A DNA stretch of 64,000 nt from Podaxis mareebaensis (taxonomy: Eukaryota > Basidiomycota > Agaricomycetes > Agaricales > Agaricaceae): NCBI GenBank assembly GCA_018524725.1, contig JAEUWP010000551.1, positions 372,001 through 436,000 on the forward strand. Direction: 5' to 3'. Numbering within the stretch: position 1 is the first letter of the stretch; every line of letters starts with the position of its first letter. This document shows positions 51,908-62,634 of this stretch, one piece after another. The translations under genes and the position numbers were made by a program. A model generated the notes under the pieces. It did no database searches. It was not told the origin of the DNA and saw only the letters and a list, made by a program, of their open reading frames with translations.

Positions 51908-54058
51908 TTAATGGCCGTTAACGGTCATAGGCTTAGATTTCGCGATGAATTCCGCGCCGGCCTTGAGGAAGGGCTTGAAAATTGCTTCCTTATCATGGAA
52001 GTCGTTATGAACAACATTCACCAACAGCGAATTCTCCATCAAATCGCTGATGAGTTTGTGCGAGACCGAACCGGGCTCGTACATCGCAGCCCATTGCTTG
52101 CCGAGTTCATAAGCCTCGTCTTTCCACGCCATGAAGCTAATAGCTTCAACAATGGTGGGCTGGATGATTTCTTTACCGGGGAAGACGCCCCATGTCACGG
52201 CGTTGGGACCATCAGAGTGGGTATTGGTGCGGAGGTCACCTTGTTTGTTGATCACGTAATAAGTGATATTGGAATCGTGCTCGATGTGGGGGATGAGAAG
52301 GTCGAGGAGGCTTGGGGTGACGAAGAATTCAAGGTATGCCTAGTGTATGCACATCAGTCGTGGACGTCTGTGAGCTGGTCAGGGAGTCAGACCTTTTGGT
52401 AGACATAGCCGTTGGCGGGGCCCCAGCCGAAGATCTTGTCGTCGCTACGTGCACCGTTGACTGCGGGTTGGGAATTGATGGTCAAGAAACCGAGCTCATT
52501 CATCTGTGCCAGTTGCTTGGCAATGACCGAAGTCTCGGAGGAGGGTTTCTGGTCTGACCATGGAAGGGCCGCAAGGTCACCAGTACAGAAGCGAGCGAAG
52601 AGACTTGCGATATCTCCGAAAGTCCTTGGTTCACCCCAGAGTTTCAATGCATCTTCTTTCTATCAAGAGTGGTGTCAACAACGATTGAAATGGGGCTGGA
52701 GGAAAAACGTACAGTCTGTTTTATCCAGACACCATAACCGTCCAATTCACCATATGCAGGACTCCTAGAGTCACCAAATCGTCCGTTGGGGTATTCATCC
52801 CAGTTCTCGGTACGGGAGAGGTAGGACTTGGTCCTATTGGCCCAGAAGATCGGGCGAATGGTTTCAGACCGCCGATTGGGAGTGAGTGACTAGATGGTAA
52901 TCAGCATATTGAATTTCGAAAAACGAGGGTGAGGAAGCCATACTTGACGCCAAGGCAGGGGCTTGATCGTCTCTACCCTTGGAACGAGGCTGAGCTCTTC
53001 CAAGAGCATCTTTGTTCCCTTCTCGAGGTTCATGGTATAGAAGTGCAGTCCGCGGATACCCAAGGGCTCGGCCAGAATTCGCCTACACATATCCGCTACC
53101 AGTTTGGTGCCGATTTTCCTGACCTGCTCGTCGTCGTTCTTAACCGGCTCCAGGACGTCCATGAAGGACTGGGGGATGACGGTCTTGGCGAGGCTGGTTG
53201 CGCGCATGAAGCCATTCCAGGTCTGAATGGGAGCAATACCCGGGACGATGGGAATGGTGATACCATGTGCGCGGACGGAGTGCACCCACTTGATGAAGAT
53301 CTCAACGTCGTAGAACATCTGGGTGAAGATGAAATTGCATCCGGCATCGATCTTTTCCTTCAACCAGATCATTTCCTGCTCGAGCTCCTCGGGCGGGAGA
53401 AGCATGTGCTGCGGAAAACCAGCGACGGCAATATCAAAATAGTCGCCGTATTCCCGGCGGATGTGTTTGACGAGATCAATGCCGTGTACGAAGCCGCCTT
53501 CCACCGCTTCCCATTCCTCCTTGCCGGCTGGAGGATCCCCGCGTAGCGCCAGGACGTTTCTGCAGCCGTGGGCCTTCGCCTCCTATATGTCATTGGTGGG
53601 ATGCATGAGGCAAGGTTGACCAAATTTAAGAGTCGATCAAACTCACACGAAGGGCAATGTCCACTTTTTCCTTCGGCATGTTGGTACATGTCAGGTGCAT
53701 ACATGTCTCGATACCAATAAGCGACTGGCATGTCTTGACCATCTCCGAGGTGAGCTCTGACGTCCGTCCTCCGGCATTCCTGCAGTGGCGTGGTGAGAAC
53801 TAGACTCGGAAACTGGTTCAGAGTGGCAAGGCGTACCAGGTGATGTCGATGAATTCGGGACCGAGTGCGCGCATGCGCTCTATGCGATCAAGAAGGTTTT
53901 GGAGACCCTGTATGATGGAACAGACACCTAAGCAACGATGAGGACGAAGGTGAACGATGGGGACGACGGACCTGGGCAGTACGTGGGGGGAAATATTCAA
54001 AGGACCACCAGACCTTGCCCTCCTTGGTCTGCTGCTCGATTTTCTGGCTGATTTTCAT
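51908..54058 (-). CDS. MET13: Methylenetetrahydrofolate reductase, MET13-like
   Basis: Reduces 5,10-methylenetetrahydrofolate to 5-methyltetrahydrofolate, the methyl donor for methionine synthesis, using FAD and NAD(P)H. Seven exons (54058-53972, 53907-53837, 53779-53647, 53582-52944, 52889-52713, 52659-52393, 52339-51908) give 601 residues. The N-terminal FAD-barrel has [12 protein letters not shown] with the catalytic Glu, [49 protein letters not shown] and [13 protein letters not shown]. The C-terminal regulatory domain has [31 protein letters not shown] and [16 protein letters not shown]. The N-terminus [10 protein letters not shown] resembles yeast Met13 rather than Met12. Confidence 0.96.
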
Positions 54059-54530
54059 GGTGGGTGGGATAGATATGGGGTATGTGGAAGGAAAAGAGGT
54101 GAGTGGAATAAATATCGGACGATCAGATCGCCATTTTTGGGCCACGTTCCCTCAGGGCCCAAAATTTTTCCACTCCCTCCCCTCCCGACCCGCTTCATTG
54201 GCTTTCGTACCTGCCTTCTATGACTGTCGTATGACTCTCCCTGTGCTCAAGTGCAACGTTGCACCCACACCTACTACGCATTTTACTCGTTTCTGGGGCA
54301 CCCATTGGATTGTCGGCGCGCTATTAACGAGGGTCGACGGATCGCGGTCAGGGATGGCTTAACCATCTTGCGGAGGTACTGGAGGTAAAGAGCCGAAATT
54401 GTATGTAGAGAGAAAGAGCAAAAAGCAAAGGACTATGATTACACGTGAGTGCTATGTAGTTGAGAAATAATGATGTGATATGTCCGTCGTAACTATCATC
54501 CTCGGATTCGTCAAGTTGTCAATGTCAAAG
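54059..54530. other. Intergenic, no gene seen
   Basis: About 470 bases holding the reductase promoter and the 3' flank of the DUF202 gene. No other feature was recognised. Confidence 0.6.
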
Positions 54531-54956
54531 TCAATTCTCCGCCAGAAGAGCAATGCACGTGCCAAACACTATCATCGCAACGACACCCATGACTATAAGG
54601 TGGAGGCTGCAGCCATTCAGCAGAGTAGTAGAGCATAGTTAGCATTGAACTCACTTGGTTGCTCTCAGGAAAGGTACCGACTGTCGGAGATCCCAGTACC
54701 CTTGGTAGTACTCCCAGCATCCACCAATGACACAAGCAAGCGCAGCGCCATATTCTACCGCTGCCAAGGGTATGCCTCCGGTGCTCCCGCTGTCCTTTTG
54801 CTGCTCTGGGACGAGTCGGGCTCGTAGGAGGACGGACCAGGATGTGAGACCAAGTAGGAGTGCTAGTTTAAGGTGTGAGAGGAGATTGCGCTCTAGCATG
54901 CAAAAATCTCTTGCTTGGCTACCGGCATTCTCGACCTCGCCCGATGAGAATATCAT
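54531..54956 (-). CDS. DUF202 membrane protein
   Basis: A small protein of about 126 residues in two exons, starting at the ATG at 54956 and ending at the TGA at 54531. The conserved DUF202 start is SQARDFCMLERNLLSHLKLA, running into the first membrane helix LALLLGLTSWSVLL. A second hydrophobic stretch is AALACVIGGCWEYYQGYW. The third, LIVMGVVAMIVFGTCIALL, is encoded by exon 2. DUF202 occurs alone (YidH-like) and at the C-terminus of vacuolar polyphosphate (VTC) proteins; the function of stand-alone fungal copies is unknown to me. It is divergent from the next gene, with 294 bases between starts. Confidence 0.8.
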
Positions 54957-55250
54957 GGTTCAGATTGAAGATACGACTTTCCAGTACTTCTCCACTGCGT
55001 TCCGAGCAGAGTGCTCGCTATTCTGGGAATGACAGTGGGTCGGCCGAGTGATGCGGCTGTTATTAATTATCACGTGGGCAACTTCTCCCATCATGTGATA
55101 CTCGCGTTGCTCTGTTGGCTCTTATTTGGTCTTGGTTCGACTGCGTGTGGGGAAACCGGGGGCTCACACTCACAAGGATTCACAGCACGCACACCCACCA
55201 TTGGTCTGAAGCCGGGATCCAGCCACTCATTTGTTAACCACACTCGCTCC

Positions 55251-57309
55251 ATGGGTCTCCTCAAGCGTATTTTCTCCATCGGAACCAAGAAACAGAAGAA
55301 ACGCCCCGCAATCCCTCAAGAATTGCCTCCCCCTCCCCCATCAGTAGACGAGGAACAGAGAAGAAAACTAGAAGAAGAACATGAAGCTGCCGTTGGTCGT
55401 CTACTCAGATCATCCTCCAGTAGATTTGCCGTCGTTAAAGAGATCGATTACTCGAATCTGCCTCCCCTTCGTGAGATTGTCTTGAGCTCGTGCTTTGGTT
55501 ATTCGAGCTAATTTTCAAATAGCCCACCCGATCAATGACGTTCTTGCCCAATGCATGCAGCAACCACAAGAGAAAACTCCCTCATTGCACCCGTCCGCAT
55601 CCACCATCAGCTTGGCAAGCAGTACCTTAAGCCGCCATAGCACATATTCTGTAACAGTTCACGACCGCCAGAGGCACACCGCCACGGAGTTCCCAAATGC
55701 CAATGGAGAGCTTGACAACAATCTCCAAACTCCAACCAATCTCAGACCCCGATCCAACGGGTCAAGTCAAGCAAATGGTCATCACCTAGGCCTCCGTTCC
55801 GATCCTTCGGTTGCTAGCCTGATCGAGTTGTACGATGATCATGGGAGATTGCCGCCGGAGGCTTTCTCCAACAGCCCCCCTTCTCCGGAAAGGCGTGAAC
55901 GTCCACAGAAAAAACGCAATGGCTCGACCTTGCGCGAACTCCTTGGTGCACCTAATGGCCTTAGCTCAAAGGCTGACAGTGCTGTCGAGAGTGACATCTC
56001 CTGGGCTGAACGATTCTTGGGGTATGTTTTCGTTTTCGGTTTAACCGCCGACGTGCTAACGTATTTTTTTTTCAATTGCAGCGAAGCCGAGAGTGTTTCT
56101 TCTCGCACCTCGTCATATGGACCACATACTCCGTCAACTTGCACTGACGCCGCTAACGACCGCACTGAAATCCCGAAGCCTCATGACCTTACGTTCTCTA
56201 CCGAACTTTCTGCCAGCATTGTTGATGATCCCGCCATCACGTCCATGGAAGTCGAACTCAGCGTCAATTCGGACAACTCAAGCATACTAGGCTCGGCCGC
56301 TAAAGACACCAACCCCTACAAGAATATAGACCCCAACACACCCCAGAGGGCTTCTCAAGTATTTTCGTTCTTGACCAAGCGAAACACCATCTGCAAACAC
56401 CCACTCCCGGATCCTCCTAGTGCCTTCAGTACTCCTTCGGACGCTTCCCACGACAATCTTCGTTCTCGTTTTTCCACCGACGGCTCTGAATACGCCTCTC
56501 CTGGTCCGCGAAGGAGCAGAAATAGCTGCGATCTTTTCAAGACGACCCTTGAGACTCCTGTGCAACCAGCACCCCGAGAACCTCTGGCAAATGCAGAGGT
56601 CCCAAACGACGATCCGTCAGAACTGCCGCAACGTAAAGTCCGTGTCCTCATGACTGGACCCACAAAAGTCATTGTTACTGCGCCTACACCTGGCACGAAC
56701 CACACCCCGAGCCGAATTCCTATTCGTGGCCCTCGCCAGCCGCCCAAACGCAAATCACCTCCATCCCGCCGTCCTGTAATGCTCACTCATCGTATGAACT
56801 CCGCCAACAGTTCCATGTCATCCCGTAGTTCAACAAGATCTAAGGCTAGGGACAATTTCACCTCCATTCCACAGCGCAAGCCTCAGCGCCGCACTACCTC
56901 CCGTGGCTCAAATATCTCCACCGCGTCGTCGATTGCGGAAGCAGATGCTTTGGCTACCGTATGCGCTTTGGACCACCTTGCCAGGAGCAAGACATACCAC
57001 AACAGCCCGAGTCGTGGTGATAAAGAGAATCAGCTTAGTTTGACGGCGAAAATGGAGTTACCTGCGACGCCGTTGAGGAGCCATTCGACCTCGAGGAGCT
57101 TGTTGTTTAGAAAGGTTGTGACGCCTGGCATGTTCCAGCCACCCGTGGAGGCTAAGTCGTCGCCAGCTTCGTCGTCAGAGTTGTCGCCGGTTGGGAAGCA
57201 GATGATGTTGGATGCTAGGAAGCAGCGCATGCGCATGCGCGAGAACGAAAGGGAGAGGAGTGGTAGGAGCGGAAAATACACTGGCGCGCGCGTTGATTCC
57301 CGCTTTTGA
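55251..57309 (+). CDS. Uncharacterised serine-rich protein with KEN motif
   Basis: Three exons (55251-55470, 55523-56021, 56082-57309) give 648 residues in phase. The N-terminus MGLLKRIFSIGTKKQKKRP is basic and conserved-looking. A proline run and a charged helix EEQRRKLEEEHEAAVGRLL follow, then VVKEIDYSNLPPL and HPINDVLAQC. The rest is Ser/Thr/Pro/Arg-rich and probably disordered, with many SP/TP sites. A KEN tripeptide lies at residues 554-556 (GDKENQLS). A second ordered-looking helix, ADALATVCALDHLARSKTY, precedes it, and the C-terminus is an Arg/Met-rich helix (KQRMRMRENERERSGRSG). I do not recognise the family. The ordered N-terminus and clean splice sites support a real gene. Confidence 0.75.
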
Positions 57310-57827
57310 GCGGTTGGTTTTTTCCATTTTTTATGAACTCATGATGCATGAGATGCATGACGCACGATCGTCCTCACCTTGCAATTGCAGAAAAGCATTT
57401 TGTTCCGTTGTTGGATATTGCACGAACTTTTTTTCCCATTTTCTTCCAAGCCCTTACAAGATTTGGGCTATGACTCGTCTCTCCGCATGCTATCGCGCTT
57501 TTGTTTGCTATTTATTGCGTTTCCTTTGTTATCGTGTTTTTTTTTGTTCCCTTGTCCTTTGTCAATGTGTAAGCCTTGCTCTTATGAGTTCTCCAACGTG
57601 AATTACTCCTGGTTAGTAAACGCGGATAGGTGTTAAGTAACAGTACGAGAATAGCGTTTTACGTAGGCTGCAATTATGATGTCAAACTTTAAGAAGTCAC
57701 AAAACGCGTGACGTTCACTGACGCGCTGCTGTGAATCCCATGAAACCTTGCGCGTGTTGGTGAATCACAGCGGCGCGGCTTCGTCCCTTCAACTCTCTCA
57801 CTTTCCTTTCCCCGGCACCCACGAGTC
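57310..57827. other. Intergenic, no gene seen
   Basis: About 520 bases, T-rich at first (3' flank of the serine-rich gene) and then the promoter of the polymerase subunit gene. A short palindromic stretch, ATGATGCATGAGATGCATGA, lies near 57341. Confidence 0.6.
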
Positions 57828-60206
57828 ATGACGACGCAGAAAATCGAAGACTACTTGACGAAACAACTCTTCATCTCCAAGAATATTGTGAGTCGCAATT
57901 GGCAACCGTCTCTTGCGTGCGCGTTCATCTCAAGACAACGGTATTTGAATACTCATCTAGGTGACCTATCGTTCCTTGAGTCGAGAATTTGAGATCCATG
58001 TGAATACTGCAAAGAAGTACGCTCCTCTGTTCTAGGTCCGTCGTGGAATGACTGAGTGAAGTTGCAAATGCCATGTTGTAGCGAGCTTGCGGCGTTTCAT
58101 GCTAAGAAGTCTAAATCGCCCGATCACGCTTGTTTCGCGACGTATCTGGTCAGTGGGGAAGTTCTGGATGGACGGCGGGGGGGAGGGAAGGGTAAAGGGA
58201 GTGATGGGGATGTGGATATGGATGTAGACTATGGGTTTACTCCGACTCCGACACCGAATTATGGATTTGCTGGTACTGGTAAGGAGGAGGATGGAGAGGA
58301 TGGGGAGGTTGTGGTGCAGGCGAGGATGACGGTTGTTGGAGAGGATGGACTTGAAGGTATGTATATGTGTGTTGTTTTGGGTGTCTGGTTTACGCTGAAT
58401 TGGGTGTCGGCGGTTTGGCAGATGCTAAGGCGGAGTATGTTAAAGTGACTTCGGTGCATGTGTATAGCTTGGGTCCTTCGCCGATTCGGGTGCGTATGTT
58501 TTGGCTTAAATGTTTGTATATGCTCAAACGTGCGGTTAGGATGCAGATTTGTTGTGTGCACCGATGCGACGGATTAGAGAACTGGATAATCAGAAAGGCG
58601 TGGAGATGGCTAAGGCTGTGGGGAGAATTATCGGAGAGGATATCAAGGTCTGCCATTTTAAATTCATATATTCTACGTCTGGTTGACAGATGCCCATTCA
58701 TAGATGAAGGAAGGCGGCACGAAAACCAAAGGTCGGATTACTGCAACTACCACAGCGCAGCAAGCTGCGCCGAGGTTGAAAGCCGGCCCCAGTGTATCTG
58801 ACCCGTCTGCGGCAAACATCAAGTCCGAGGAGAAAGACAACGAGACGGTCAAAGAAGAGTCAAAGAAACCGAAGCAAACTGGGAAGCTCAATTTCTTTGC
58901 CCCCAAGGCCCAGGCTCAGCCCAAGGACAAGGAGAAAGTTTCTTCCAAGAGTGTGACAGAGGGAAAGAACAAGATGTTCTTTGGTGCTGCCACGAAATCA
59001 GCTGCATCTTCAGCGAAAGAATCCCCACCTGCCGCGCCACCGCCGCCGCCGAAAGAGGAGAAGCCTAAAGAAGCAGATTCTGTCAAGGTTGGTTTTCTTA
59101 CGTGTATTCTTCGTGTATTCTTTACAGAAAGACTGAGAAGTGGATATTTTGTCACAGCGAGGTACGAAAAGAAAACCCACAGCCGCGGTGCTGTCGGATG
59201 ATGAGGATGAAACGAAGCCGACATCTGCTGCTCCATCAGGCCCATCTTTCAGGCGATCTTCTAGCCCACCTTCAGCGCGGTCTTCACCACAGCCTACCAA
59301 GGCGATGTCGAAGTTGCGGTTACATAAGAGTGCGATTTTGTCAGATGACGAGGATGACGAGCAACCTAAGAGAAAGGCTGTGAAAAAACTACGGCGGAAG
59401 GCCAGTGTGCGTTCAGACGATGAGGTCGGACGTGATTCTGAGGCCACTAGAGAGGCCGCCAAGGCACTAAAATCCATGATGGAGATGGACGATGGTATGT
59501 TTTGTTCTATTTTTAATTGATTTGAGGTCTCCAAATGATATGTTTTCCATAGACCAGGTAGAGAAGGTCTCAAGAAAGGCTAAGGTGGAGGCCCTGCGGC
59601 AGGAAGAGGAAGAGGAAACAGAACCGGAGCGCGAAACACCGGCAACGATGAACAAACATGAAGATGTGGATATGTCTGATGGTACAGAGGTGAAACATAA
59701 ACCAAAACCAAAAAAGAAGAAAGAGAAAAAGGTCGTCCCGGTGGGTCGGAACGGTCTCAAGAAGCGTCGTATTATGAAGAGCCGGACGCGTATAGATGAA
59801 AAAGGATACATGGGTGTGTCACATTTGCTACTTTCGCTCTTTGCAATGGAAGAGATGCTCACCCTCGGATCACCGAACAACAGTCACAGAGGATTATTCA
59901 TCGTATGAATCAGTTGAGGAGGAAGAGGAGGAAATCAAGAAACCCACACCAGCGAAAAGGGGGAATGGTAATAAGCGGGCCGCAGCTAGTAAGAAGGAGA
60001 AAGAGGAATTGACAGAGCCACCAGTTCCGGAGGAGGCCGCTGTCAGTACTGTCACGCCTAGTGGCGACACCAAGTCGAAACCGACGACAAAAGCCGCCTC
60101 ATCTTCGACAAAATCGTCTACGAGCAAGACAGGTACTGCGTCGAAAGGGGGGCAGAAACAAAAGACCTTGAATACATTCTTCGGCGCGCCAAAGGCGAAA
60201 AAATAA
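57828..60206 (+). CDS. POLD3: DNA polymerase delta subunit 3 (Pol32/Cdc27/POLD3)
   Basis: Accessory subunit linking polymerase delta to the PCNA clamp in DNA replication, repair and break-induced replication. Nine exons (57828-57887, 57961-58016, 58082-58356, 58422-58489, 58540-58647, 58704-59087, 59158-59494, 59553-59813, 59884-60206) give 623 residues. The N-terminal winged-helix region has IEDYLTKQLFISKNIVTYRS and LSREFEIHVNTAKNELAAFH, then EYVKVTSVHVYSLGPSPI. The rest is highly charged and Lys/Ser/Glu-rich with acidic SDDEDE patches. The C-terminus carries a PCNA-binding PIP box, QKTLNTFF, at residues 609-616. A second FF-containing segment, GKLNFFAPK, lies mid-protein. This layout is diagnostic. 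Confidence 0.92.
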
Positions 60207-62634
60207 TTTTCTTCTCCTTTTTGATTTGGTCATTTACCGTTTTGGCTTTAGGACGTGCTGCTTCTTGTGTGTTTTCAATGTATTTGCCATAATCCGGGAC
60301 TATCAATGACCGGAGGAGTATTCATAATGCTACCGTCAACGTCAAATTACGCGGCGATACTTCGGTACTATTACCTCTCCCAATTCATTGCGGCCCCGTA
60401 GCCGTCTCCAGTGCGGTGGGAGCACCGCTAGCAACTCGACGCGTCTCAGGGTATGTTGGGGGGAACATCCATACGCTGCCTTCTTCATTCATGCCGAGAA
60501 CCCGTGTTTCTTCTCTGACTTCCCTGTGGCTCCGAAGTCCTATCTCGATCCAAGATGTGCATCGTCCCTTTCCCGAATTGCATTAACGTCTCAACTGCCG
60601 ATGCGCACCACACGGACGACGTTTTTATGATATTCTCATGCTCATTGCCGTTTCATGAAATCATGGATTGACCGGAAGCGCAACTTACCACTCCTTTGGG
60701 TAGCATTCGCTGTCACGCCAAAATTTCAGCCAAACCTAACGAGGCAAATGATGCTATTGGCGGAATGAGGCTAGAAGAGAAGGTTAAGTATAGTGAATTT
60801 ACTGTTGATCAGAATCTTGGCCAATGGATCGCTATTGGCTTCGACTTCTACGCTCTTTCCGTCACGGCGAAAGTCCGAAGTGAGGGGTGCTTCACGGCGT
60901 CGGCTTTGGAGTGAGGCGTTAAGTCGGATTGGAGAAAAACCGAAAAACTGAGATGGGGGTGTGCCGTATGGGTGAGGGGGTTCTGTGACATCCAACCTGC
61001 TGGTTCTCGGGTCTGGGTCGGAGTGAACGGTTTGGTTGGGGGACACGTTTTTTGAAGGGAAGTGAACCGGCCTCGCGAGGTAAACCGTTCTGGTCTTTGC
61101 GGTCTCGATCTCGTTACGAAAATGCTGGGGCATGTGGAGAGGCCTGTTGCGGCTCCTGGGGTAGGCGGTAACACCCTGCGAGGTCCTTTCTAGACCACCG
61201 CCGTGCCATTTATGAGACTGGTGGTGTTGGCTGCTTTGTAGGGAATTTCGGTGCTTTTATCTCGGCTCCACTGGTGCTGGTATAGCGGTTACTAGCGGGC
61301 CTGGTCGGGCTAAGGCGACAAGAATCACTCTATCTAACCACTGAGGTGATGGTGTTGAAAACAGGACCTCTTAGCCCGCTGTAAGTGAAGACGTTGATTA
61401 GTGGGGTCGGCATCCGCTAGCGTTTATGCGATAAGAAGTTGGTTCCGTGAGGGCAAGCGTTCCTCGCGGGGGTCAACAGTTCCTGGGCTAGAGGGGAGGC
61501 TGGATGCACCAAATATGCTCGAAGTGCAAGCCCATAGGTAAGCGTGCATGAAATCTACGCTCCCGATAAGAGAGCCAGGTTTAGAACTCGGGCCACATTG
61601 GGTCAATGCGCTGATGCCTGCATTATGTTAGTATGGGGCGAAGGGTCGGGTAGTTGTAGATAGAATTCTCTCTTCCGTCACTTAAAAGACTCGCAGGTAT
61701 CAGCAATGATTCCTGGTCCAATGGATTGGATCGATACTGGCGCCACTGTCTCTGTGCTATGCAACGGTGCACTGATGCACGTTCTGTGTAATCAAGATGG
61801 TCTTTAACACCTGGGGAGAGCCCCGGGACTTTGTATTTTATCCGCAGCTCAGGTTTATCTAGTAGCATGCTATCTAAGATTATAGGCAGAGGAAATCTAG
61901 CCTTTCGAGGGAGGAAACCTGAAGCAGTGGATGTGGCGCTAGAATACCATGAAGACCACCGGACTGTCCATTTCGGTTGGAGACGTCGTTGGTATTGTAC
62001 GTAATGGCGGTATAGTATGTAACTAGGTCGCAGCGAGGATCAAGCATTCACGTTCAAATATTTCTACGGGGCGCATTTCCGGAAAGCGCTATGCGAGGTG
62101 AAACGGAGAGCAAATAGGGGTTATCTTTTGAGTTTGTCTTCGTGGCCTTCGGATGATGCTGGGAACGTGCTGTCTGGCATCCGAAGCTATTATTTCAACT
62201 GTGGCATAATATCCGCAAGCAAAAAAACCTTCACGGCGGACAGAGGGAAAGATAAGGGGTGATAATGTGTCTTGGGACGGCTTGGAGGCAAGCTCGGAAT
62301 TGAACGTATGTTCCGGTGCACGTGATGGAATTGAAAGTGGTAAGCATATAACCTCCTGTGGTAATTCCCTTACTTATACTCTTCAGAACTCTAAGCTTTA
62401 CCCACCCTATAAGCCTCGTTCCACCAAGGCACTGTTGCTTATCCTGTCGCTTGCTTGCCTCTATCTTTACATTCCCTAGACTTATTCACACTCGAATAGC
62501 AACCCTGGCACACCACGTTGAGGCTGGCTTCACCAATTGAGTCACACGATAACCACCACGACACGTCCACTCAGGAGGTCCGACAGCCTATTTCTTTTAA
62601 TTTCACCAAGTACGAGGAAGGAGAAGAATACGAG
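60207..62634. other. Gene-poor stretch before the transporter gene
   Basis: About 2.4 kb without a supportable gene. An inverted pair GAACGGTTT/AAACCGTTC lies near 61024 and 61082. From about 62518 a protein-like frame, possibly transporter coding sequence or leader, is open without an upstream ATG. No transposon proteins were recognised. Confidence 0.45.

Noticed and set aside
57227..57245. GCGCATGCGCATGCGC palindromic run considered as a regulatory element
   Set aside because: It lies within the coding sequence of the serine-rich protein and simply encodes Arg-Met repeats.
61024..61090. Inverted repeat near 61.0 kb considered as transposon terminal repeats
   Set aside because: The arms are only nine bases and about 50 bases apart, with no target duplication or transposase.
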